From the NCBI GenBank assembly GCA_025062175.1, contig JANXAX010000029.1, positions 7,635 to 14,717 of the forward strand: a stretch of DNA of 7,083 nt, read 5' to 3'. Made by a program: the position numbers and the translations under genes. The notes under the pieces are model-generated. The model saw only the letters and a list, made by a program, of their open reading frames with translations, did not search any database and was not told the DNA's origin. This document shows positions 1 through 5,862 of the stretch, piece by piece. The stretch is from Anaerolineae bacterium. Lineage in GTDB: Bacteria; Chloroflexota; Anaerolineae; 4572-78; NAK82. Position 1 is the first letter of the stretch. Each line of letters begins with the position of its first letter.

Positions 1-109
1 TCTGGGGCGACTGCATACTGAGCATAACATTGCCGATTTTTCCACCGTTGAGCTTAACACCTGACGGGTCGGTGTCCAAGGGGGAAAATGCCGAAAGAGG
101 TCTCCCCAG

Positions 110-135
110 CAACACGCGATCATTGATCCGTGTTG
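110..135. repeat. Imperfect inverted repeat / hairpin in the leader
   Basis: CAACACG at 110-116 pairs perfectly with CGTGTTG at 129-135. Inside it, GATC at 118-121 pairs with GATC at 125-128 around an ATT loop, leaving only C117 bulged, so eleven base pairs form in 26 bases. No T-run follows on either strand, so it is not a standard intrinsic terminator. It overlaps the promoter-like hexamers TTGATC and TTGACC, so an operator or a structured 5' leader are both possible. The pairing is directly visible; the function is unknown. Confidence 0.6.
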
Positions 136-270
136 ACCATGAGATACGCTCGCTAGGTGATGTGACGCGACAGAGAACGCGTTAGAACCACCCACGTCTG
201 CACCAGAATCGCCGGACCTCCTCTGATTTCAGAAGGACGGTAAGCTTTTTAACACCCTCACAGGGCGCTT

Positions 271-299
271 TTGCTCTCCACCGCTGGAGGGTCTAGAAT
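271..299 (+). promoter_or_regulatory. Candidate promoter giving a leaderless transcript
   Basis: TTGCTC (271-276) and TAGAAT (294-299) are separated by exactly 17 bases. The -10 hexamer matches the sigma-70 consensus at five of six positions; the -35 matches at three of six. The -10 ends six bases before the ATG at 306, so the expected +1 falls on that A and the mRNA would have no 5' leader. TANNNT boxes just upstream of start codons are known from leaderless genes in other phyla, for example Deinococcus. The promoter is inferred from spacing and consensus alone. It competes with the Shine-Dalgarno interpretation of the same bases. Confidence 0.35.
274..291 (+). promoter_or_regulatory. Hairpin enclosing the GGAGG Shine-Dalgarno sequence
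   Basis: CTCTCCA (274-280) pairs with TGGAGGG (285-291) around a CCGC loop: seven pairs, one of them U-G. The 3' arm contains the whole GGAGG motif (286-290). If transcribed, this stem would hide the ribosome binding site. That would suit translational control by temperature, a protein, or an upstream ribosome. GGAGG is 7 bases from the minigene ATG at 298 but 15 from the ATG at 306, which is long for direct initiation on the main gene. Confidence 0.4.
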
Positions 300-309
300 G
301 GGGTTATGA
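298..309 (+). CDS. Possible four-codon minigene (Met-Gly-Leu-stop) overlapping the main start
   Basis: ATG GGG TTA TGA begins 7 bases after GGAGG, the usual Shine-Dalgarno spacing. Its TGA (307-309) overlaps the ATG at 306-308, giving an ATGA junction like the one between the two downstream genes. A ribosome finishing here would be placed to reinitiate on the transglutaminase gene, so it could act as a coupling leader. It is far too short to judge by coding statistics and may be chance. If transcription starts at 306 the minigene would not be in the mRNA. Confidence 0.25.
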   Translation: MGL

Positions 310-2597
310 TGCGTCCTTCGGGAACAAATTACTGGGTACGCGAGGGCTGGGGTGTCTTCTGCCTCACCCTCGCTCTGATCTTGATTGTCTCCGTCGCTGT
401 GGCCAATGCCGGCTGGACAGAAGGATTGCATTGCGTGATACCAGCCGGTCTGGCTGCTTTCGTCTTCGCTTTTCTGTCGGCACGCAGCCGTCTGCCCGCC
501 TCCCTGGCCCCTCTGCTGAGCATACCAGTAGGCACGGCGCTGGCATTTCGCCTCACTGCAGAGCTGATACCCGGAACCGCGGATTGGCCACAGCGTTGGG
601 CATGGATGTGGTATCGCATCTACGTGTTCAGTCGCACGTTGTTCTCTGGTGGCAGCAGCACCGACTCGCTTGTCTTCCTGTTCCAACTCTGCATCCTGGT
701 GTGGATGGTTGCCTGGCTGATCACCTGGTTCGTCTTCCGCGGCGAGCGCGTCTGGGACGCCGTCGTCCTGGCCGGGCTGTTGCTCTTGGGCACGTCGTAC
801 TACGCACCGAACAACCTGACTCTGCATCTGATCCTCTTCTTGATGATCGCGCTCTTGTTGGTGATCCGCTTCAACTTGTATTTGCGTGAGCGCATCTGGC
901 GGCACATCCAAATACCGTATCATGCCGGTGAGCTCGTTTGGCATTTCTGGCGTGTTGGGCTGGCGCTGTCCATAGTGGTGGTCGCATTGTCTTGGCTGGC
1001 GCCGGCCATCCCGATGGAGATGCGCGGCCGTGCCCTGGATGCCCTGCGCACCGGCTGGTATGATCTCGAGGACCGCTTGGGACATCTCTTCGCCACCCTA
1101 CGCTTCCGCGACAGCTGGAGCGCCGATTTTTCCGGACGGGCTTTGCCCCTGGGTGGACCACGCCAGCTGGGCAGCCTGGTCGTGATGGAGGTCACCTCGC
1201 CCAGCGGCGCCCATTACTGGCGCGAGGTGGCGTTCGACCACTATACCGGACAGGGATGGCTCAACAGCGACGAGCTTGTGGTGCGATTCGGCGGCAATGC
1301 GCTTCCCCTCGCCGTCATACGCTATCAGGCGCAGATGCCGATGACGCACACGGTGACCGCGCTATTACCCAATATGACAGTGTTGGCAACGGCTGGACAG
1401 CCAGTGTGGGTCAGCATTCCTGCGCGCGCTCGAGTTAACTTCGTCCAAGAGCAACTCGTCGAGGGCGTCTCCTATGCGCGCGCCCGCCGGCCATTGCGGA
1501 CAGGGGAAGGCTATGTCGTCGCCACGCTGGTCAGCCACGCGATGGTCGAACAGCTGCGCCAAAGCCAGACAATCTATCCGGGATGGGTGTACGAGCGTTA
1601 CCTGCAGCTGCCAGACACTCTGCCCGAGCGGGTATACCTTCTGGCGGAGACCATCACCGCGCAAGCGGCGGACACCGTATATGACAAAGCGAGTGCTGTA
1701 GAAGCTTATTTGCGTCAGACCATCGCATATAACGAACAGATCGCACCGCCGCCGGCCGGACGCGACGCAGTGGATTACCTGCTATTCGAGAGCCGCGAAG
1801 GATATTGTGACTATTACGCCAGCGCGATGGTGGTGCTGTTACGCGCGGTGGGCATCCCGGCACGTCTGGCTGCGGGTTATGCTCCCGGGGAGCGTCAGAC
1901 TGATGGGAACACCTTCTTGGTGCGCCAGAAGGATGCACATACATGGCCGGAGGTCTTCTTCCCCGAATACGGTTGGATCGTTTTCGAACCGACTGCGGGG
2001 CGGTCGCCTATTGAAAGACCACGTGCTGAGGAAACTCTCTCCTTATTCACCGAGCAGCCACCACCGCCGGAAAAACCGGAAAGCCCCTTGCCACAACTGT
2101 CTCCAGATACGCCTCAGCCGACGGGGGACGGACCGAGCAATACATCCCCAACGGCCATGTCCGCGCCATGGCTTTTGCTCGGGGCGATGCTAGTGAGCGT
2201 GTCTCTGGTAACGTTTATAATGCTGCGCCGTCGGCGCCGTATTGCGGCGAGGGATGCTTCGGTCGAGGTGCTTTATGCACGCGTGGGCTGGCTTGCCAAA
2301 TGGGCCGGTGTGTCGTTGCAATCGTGGCAGACCCCCTTCGAGCAGGCGGCAGCGATTGCGGCGGTCGTGCCAGGTGGTCAGGCCTATGTCTGGCGATTGG
2401 CCCAGCTGGTCACGTATGCGCGCTATGCGGCACGCCCTCTCCGAGAATCCGAACGCAGCGCAGCAGTGACGGCATGGCAGAGGTTGTATCCCTATCTGGT
2501 GCGCGCAGCGTTGCGCTGGCACATTCGCCGATTGATCGGCGGCCTTATAGGACGCCGTGGTAACACACCCCAGCCGTCGCCCAATACAGCTGGATGA
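306..2597 (+). CDS. TgpA-like membrane transglutaminase/cysteine peptidase with DUF4129-like C-terminus
   Basis: The 763-residue polytopic protein has membrane segments near residues 17-36, 41-58, 67-88, 122-144, 151-166, 171-188 and 217-233. This is the TgpA_N layout, with the EGW motif at 13-15 that I associate with Chloroflexota members. An extracytoplasmic region carries the transglutaminase-like core: Cys501 in GYCDYYASAM, His545 in DAHTWPE, and Glu561 in WIVFEPT. The C-to-H and H-to-acid spacings (44 and 16) equal those recalled for Pseudomonas TgpA, where the acid is Asp. A proline-rich linker (584-616), a membrane segment (621-640), an Arg cluster (641-645) and a DUF4129-like cytoplasmic helical domain (about 650-740) follow. 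The family is thought to hydrolyse or crosslink peptide bonds in the envelope; the substrate here is unknown. A TAG at 294 blocks upstream extension, so the start is 306 or 309. The usual MoxR and DUF58 partners are not in the window. The gene overlaps the next one by ATGA. Confidence 0.9.
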   Translation: MMRPSGTNYWVREGWGVFCLTLALILIVSVAVANAGWTEGLHCVIPAGLAAFVFAFLSARSRLPASLAPLLSIPVGTALAFRLTAELIPGTADWPQRWAWMWYRIYVFSRTLFSGGSSTDSLVFLFQLCILVWMVAWLITWFVFRGERVWDAVVLAGLLLLGTSYYAPNNLTLHLILFLMIALLLVIRFNLYLRERIWRHIQIPYHAGELVWHFWRVGLALSIVVVALSWLAPAIPMEMRGRALDALRTGWYDLEDRLGHLFATLRFRDSWSADFSGRALPLGGPRQLGSLVVMEVTSPSGAHYWREVAFDHYTGQGWLNSDELVVRFGGNALPLAVIRYQAQMPMTHTVTALLPNMTVLATAGQPVWVSIPARARVNFVQEQLVEGVSYARARRPLRTGEGYVVATLVSHAMVEQLRQSQTIYPGWVYERYLQLPDTLPERVYLLAETITAQAADTVYDKASAVEAYLRQTIAYNEQIAPPPAGRDAVDYLLFESREGYCDYYASAMVVLLRAVGIPARLAAGYAPGERQTDGNTFLVRQKDAHTWPEVFFPEYGWIVFEPTAGRSPIERPRAEETLSLFTEQPPPPEKPESPLPQLSPDTPQPTGDGPSNTSPTAMSAPWLLLGAMLVSVSLVTFIMLRRRRRIAARDASVEVLYARVGWLAKWAGVSLQSWQTPFEQAAAIAAVVPGGQAYVWRLAQLVTYARYAARPLRESERSAAVTAWQRLYPYLVRAALRWHIRRLIGGLIGRRGNTPQPSPNTAG

Positions 2598-5578
2598 AAC
2601 GGCCAAACTGGGACCTTCCGCTAGGAAACAGCCCCTATGGGATGGCAAAGCGCACCAGACAGACGTGCTGGTGGCGGTCGCCGCGGTTGGTGGAGGTCGT
2701 TCTCTTTCTGACGTTGCTGGCGTGGGGCTTGCGGCTATACCGTTTTGATTTTCAGCCGTTGTGGGGCGATGAAGGCTGGAGTTTCTACTTTGCTGGCATG
2801 GCGCTGCCGGAGATGGTGCAACACACCGCCCAGGACATTCACCCGCCGTTGTACTATGCCCTGTTGCACATCTGGCTTGCTCTTACAGCCAGCACCCCTG
2901 AAGGCGCCCGCTTGTTCTCGATCGTGGTCGGCACATTGTTGCTGCCGATGATCTGGCGGCTCGGTGCCCTCTTACTGGACCGGCGCGCTGCTCTGCTGGG
3001 CAGCGTGTTGACCGCTTTCGCGCCGCTGGGCGTTTACTATTCTCAAGAAGTGCGTATGTACATGCTGGTGACCCTCCTCGGCGCGGCGTCGCTCTACAGC
3101 TTCGCGCGACTGGTAGCCGTCGCATCTGAGGGCGCGGATGGGCAAAGCGATTCTCGGAGGTGGCGGCTCGGTTGGCTGCTGAGCTATGTGCTCGCAACTA
3201 CGGCTGCGCTCTACACGATGTATTACGCCGCTCTCCTACTTCTGGCCCAGGGGATCTGGCTGGCAATCTACTGGGTAATGCGGCGATGTGTCGATCAGGT
3301 TCATTCGCACGATCCCTCTAAGCGCCACGAGAACCCACCTGAAGGATGGCGCCGAGGCATTTGGGGGATCGGCATCGCGGCAGGGCTCTATATACCCTGG
3401 GTGCTCTATGCCGCCCAGCAGCTGTGGCGCTACGTCCAGGGCAAACGCGCTGCAGAGCAGTACTTACCCCTGGACATGCCACATTATCTGAGTGCTCACC
3501 TGGCCGCCTTCAGCACGGGCCACCTCTCCGAGGCGCTGGTGATATTGCGTTGGGCAACCGTGATATTTGGCCTGTTAGCCGGGCTGGGCTTGCTTTACAG
3601 CGTCCAACGCCGGCGTCTTGCGAGCGGCAGTTTGCTGTTCTGTGCGCTGGTGGTGCCGCTGATCGGCGGTTTTGCCGTCAACCTGGCCTATCCGTTCACG
3701 CCGCGCTACTTCGAGCGCACTCTGCTGGTGGCGGCGCCGGTGTGGTGGTTGCTCGTGGCGGCGGGATGGATGTGGCTTTGGCGCTATGCCCGTGCTCTCT
3801 TCTTTGGCGCTGGCATCCTGATGGTGGCTTCTGGTTCAGTGGCCCTCGCCGATTTCTACACCGTGCCCCGTTATCGGGACGAGGACTATCGCCCCCTATT
3901 GCGCTACGTGCGCACGCACAGCAGCGCGGAGGACGTCATCCTGGCCAGCTATCAGTGGCAGCTGGGGTTATATCGGGCCTATCTTCCCGCACCCCATCCG
4001 TGCTTCTTCGTTGTGCCCGGTTGGGGCAAGGTGTGGGCAGACGACCCCCAGCGTATGCGCACCGATCTGCTGACACTGTTAGAAGAGCATCCGCGCCTGT
4101 GGTTCCCCGCCTATCAAGTGTTGGGACGCTTGTGGGAGACGCGTGTGGAAGCATTGCTCAACCAGATCGCCTTCCCAGCCGAGGTGAACTGGAGCTTGCC
4201 CGGCACCAAGCTCATCCTGTACGGCCGGGGAGATGCTTTGCAGGAGGTCACGCCGCAGCTCATTCAGAGCGCTCGGCCCGGCATGCCAAATTTCGGTGGC
4301 CTGATTGCGCTCGAGCGCGCTCGGGTCGGTGGTGCACCGCTGGAGTCTGGAAGGGGTGTGCTGCCGGTAGTGCTATTCTGGCGCCGCCCGGAGCAAACGA
4401 CCGATACGGCTGAAGAGCTGCGGGTGGCGTTGCGCCTGGTGGATGCCGCCGGGCAGCGCTGGGCGGGACGCGACAGCCGGCCGCTGGGTGGTCAAAGCTC
4501 CTTCCGCCTGTTAGCGCCCGGATCAACGCTGATCGATCATCATGGCATTTTGATTCCAGCGGGCACGCCGCCGGGCACATACCAACTGCGGTTAGGCCTG
4601 GTGCGCGAGCGCGATGGGCGCCCACTTGATGTGCTCGATGAACAGGGCCAGCCGCAGGGTAGTGAGGTGATCCTGGGCAACGTCCAAGTGATGCTGCCGC
4701 CACAGCCCCTGCCGCCGGAGGCGCTCCCCATCCAGCATCCGCTGCGTGCGGATTTCGCGGGTGGGGTGCGGCTGCTCGGTTACAGTATCGGCGCTATGCC
4801 GGTCAAGGCGGGCGAGATCCTCTCTTTCAGCCTGTTTTGGCAAGCGCTTGCCGCGCCCCAGGCGCGCTATGTGGTGTTTGCCCAGCTGCAAGATGCCACC
4901 GGTCAGCCGTTGGCGTTGAGCGAGACGCCGCCGGTCTATCCCAGCGAGCAGTGGGTCGCCGGAATACTGTTGCGTGACCCTCATCAGATTCTGTTGCCGC
5001 CGGAGTTGCCTAGTGGGGAATATTGGCTGGCGGTGGGGTTGCTGCGCCCGGGCGGCACGCGTGTGCCAGTTGAGGGAGATGATCAAGTGATCCTGACACG
5101 CATATACACAACCCAGCGGGCGCGTCAGTTCACGCCGCCACTGTTTTCGGAACATTTTGAAGCTGCCGAAGCGCATTTCGGCGCTTACGCGCGCCTGTTG
5201 GGCTACGAGTTGAATTTGCCCGAGGTGGTTTCACCTGGGACAAATCTCGAGCTGGTGCTCTACTGGCAGGCACTGCAGCCGTCCCCGCAGCGCTACAGCG
5301 TCTTTGTGCATCTCATCGACGCACAAGACCGCATCTTCGGACAGCACGATCAAGAGCCGGGTGGCGGGCAGTTTCCCACCACTAGCTGGGTGAGCGGCGA
5401 ATATCTGGTGGACCACTACCAGGTGCCGGTCCATCCCGGCACACCGCCAGGTATGTACCGACTGGAGGTAGGGCTCTATGACCCGCTCAGCGGCCAGCGC
5501 CTGGAGGTGCGCGATGCAGATGGCCGTGTGCTCGGCAACCGGCTGCTGCTCGAAAAGAGCCCAGTGCGAGTGCGATGA
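2594..5578 (+). CDS. GT39-type (RgtA/PMT-like) membrane glycosyltransferase with three C-terminal beta-sandwich repeats
   Basis: The N-terminal half (about residues 33-420) is a GT-C fold with roughly ten membrane helices. Family marks are WGDEGWS, where Asp59-Glu60 in the first outer loop is the likely catalytic acidic pair, then DIHPPLYY (His83, Pro84, Pro85) and SQEVRMY (150-156). Such enzymes move a sugar from a polyprenyl-phosphate donor to lipid, glycan or protein on the outer face. Residues about 420-560 form a soluble outer domain. Three repeats follow, roughly 567-699, 720-837 and 862-990. Each has an aromatic-Trp strand (F595-W596, F748-W749, Y890-W891), a central strand ending in an acidic residue, and a G-x-Y turn strand (657-663, 808-810, 949-955). 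At 994 residues it is nearly twice a plain GT39 enzyme. The start overlaps the previous stop by ATGA and has no good Shine-Dalgarno, implying coupled translation. An in-frame Met17 (2642) is a weaker alternative start. Donor and acceptor cannot be told from sequence. Confidence 0.9.
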   Translation: MKRPNWDLPLGNSPYGMAKRTRQTCWWRSPRLVEVVLFLTLLAWGLRLYRFDFQPLWGDEGWSFYFAGMALPEMVQHTAQDIHPPLYYALLHIWLALTASTPEGARLFSIVVGTLLLPMIWRLGALLLDRRAALLGSVLTAFAPLGVYYSQEVRMYMLVTLLGAASLYSFARLVAVASEGADGQSDSRRWRLGWLLSYVLATTAALYTMYYAALLLLAQGIWLAIYWVMRRCVDQVHSHDPSKRHENPPEGWRRGIWGIGIAAGLYIPWVLYAAQQLWRYVQGKRAAEQYLPLDMPHYLSAHLAAFSTGHLSEALVILRWATVIFGLLAGLGLLYSVQRRRLASGSLLFCALVVPLIGGFAVNLAYPFTPRYFERTLLVAAPVWWLLVAAGWMWLWRYARALFFGAGILMVASGSVALADFYTVPRYRDEDYRPLLRYVRTHSSAEDVILASYQWQLGLYRAYLPAPHPCFFVVPGWGKVWADDPQRMRTDLLTLLEEHPRLWFPAYQVLGRLWETRVEALLNQIAFPAEVNWSLPGTKLILYGRGDALQEVTPQLIQSARPGMPNFGGLIALERARVGGAPLESGRGVLPVVLFWRRPEQTTDTAEELRVALRLVDAAGQRWAGRDSRPLGGQSSFRLLAPGSTLIDHHGILIPAGTPPGTYQLRLGLVRERDGRPLDVLDEQGQPQGSEVILGNVQVMLPPQPLPPEALPIQHPLRADFAGGVRLLGYSIGAMPVKAGEILSFSLFWQALAAPQARYVVFAQLQDATGQPLALSETPPVYPSEQWVAGILLRDPHQILLPPELPSGEYWLAVGLLRPGGTRVPVEGDDQVILTRIYTTQRARQFTPPLFSEHFEAAEAHFGAYARLLGYELNLPEVVSPGTNLELVLYWQALQPSPQRYSVFVHLIDAQDRIFGQHDQEPGGGQFPTTSWVSGEYLVDHYQVPVHPGTPPGMYRLEVGLYDPLSGQRLEVRDADGRVLGNRLLLEKSPVRVR
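4292..5563 (+). repeat. Three divergent tandem domain repeats coding for the beta-sandwich tail
   Basis: The repeats are clear in protein and only patchy in DNA. Repeats two and three share LLGY near their start (727-730 and the equivalent in 862-875), then FWQAL or YWQAL, then VVFAQLQDATGQ or SVFVHLIDAQDR, then W-V-x-G, then SGEYWLAVGLL or PGMYRLEVGLY. Repeat one keeps FGG, LFWRR, LRLVDAAGQR and PGTYQLRLGLV but has lost LLGY. The anchor tryptophans are 153 and 142 residues apart. Repeat three is the most complete, with an additional PTTSWVSGEYLVDHY segment. This suggests old duplication, not recent slippage. By analogy such sandwiches bind carbohydrate or protein, but no binding site is identified. 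Confidence 0.75.
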
Positions 5579-5850
5579 CGCACTTTTGAGGCAAAGCCAC
5601 TCATCCACATGGGCCGCGCGAGCTGAGCCCACCCATACCCCAACTATGCAGCAAGCCGTGACCGCGGAGGAAAGGAAACTAACAACCAGAGTCGTGCTCG
5701 GCAGATGTGCTGCCAGTATCTCTCTGCAGGACGCTTGCTTTCCGTCCGTAGGCTCACGAGCAGCGGTTTCAATCGCTCCGACCTGTACAGGCGACCGGCG
5801 ACCAGCAGGTCATCCCTATGTGCACAGCGTGGTTCACCTCCGCCGCTAGC
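5579..5850. other. Intergenic region between convergent genes, no gene recognised
   Basis: These 272 bases separate the glycosyltransferase stop from the minus-strand CorC-like stop. I see no tRNA, no RBS-led ORF and no hairpin followed by a T-run on either strand. Small dyads are present: GGCAG/CTGCC (5700-5704 with 5710-5714), the palindrome CCTGTACAGG (5782-5791), GACCTG/CAGGTC (5780-5785 with 5806-5811), and a tandem GGCGACC pair (5790-5803). A longer inverted repeat begins at 5823. Termination here may be Rho-dependent or use hairpins without a U-tract. Confidence 0.6.
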
Positions 5851-5862
5851 TCACGCGCTGTG
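5823..5862. repeat. Inverted repeat spanning the CorC-like stop codon
   Basis: CACAGCG (5823-5829) pairs with CGCTGTG (5856-5862). Two further pairs, U5830-G5855 and G5831-C5854, extend the stem to nine around a 22-base loop. The loop contains the minus-strand TGA (5851-5853). It sits between converging transcripts, so it could slow or end transcription from both sides. Neither strand has the T-run of a classical intrinsic terminator, and the role is unproven. Confidence 0.4.

Larger units (their letters stand above)
1..305. other. Leader/intergenic region upstream of the transglutaminase gene
   Basis: No convincing complete gene lies in these 305 bases. One plus-strand frame (3-185) is open from the window edge to a TAG at 183-185, about 60 codons. 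It could be the tail of an upstream gene, but I recognise no family in it and its composition is not clearly coding. The region looks less GC-rich than the genes that follow. It contains a strong imperfect hairpin at 110-135. A weak promoter-like pair, TTGATC (123-128) and TACGCT (145-150) with a 16-base gap, is also present. The last 35 bases hold the start-region signals described separately. Confidence 0.6.

Noticed and set aside
48..76. TTGAGC as a -35 box
   Set aside because: No acceptable -10 hexamer lies 16-18 bases downstream.
258..1085. Minus-strand 275-codon open frame opposite the transglutaminase gene
   Set aside because: It is antisense to a well-supported gene, is rich in Gln, Glu, Arg and Pro as expected of a GC-driven shadow frame, and shows no family motif or membrane pattern.
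3346..4413. Plus-strand 355-codon open frame inside the glycosyltransferase gene
   Set aside because: It is shifted relative to the enzyme frame, which has clear GT39 motifs through this stretch. The product is Arg/Ala/Gly/Pro-rich without recognisable domains.
5587..5603. Small stem TGAGGC-AAA-GCC-TCA just after the glycosyltransferase stop as an intrinsic terminator
   Set aside because: Only six pairs with a two-base bulge, and no T-run follows on either strand.
5766..5780. GTTTCAATCGCTCCG, resembling the start of some CRISPR repeats
   Set aside because: Only one copy exists in the window, with no regularly spaced second copy and no cas genes.
5478..5849. 123-codon open frame covering the convergent gap
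   Set aside because: It starts inside the glycosyltransferase gene in another frame, has no Shine-Dalgarno, and its product is Cys/Arg/Ser-rich with no recognised family. An internal ATG at 5646 also lacks a ribosome site.
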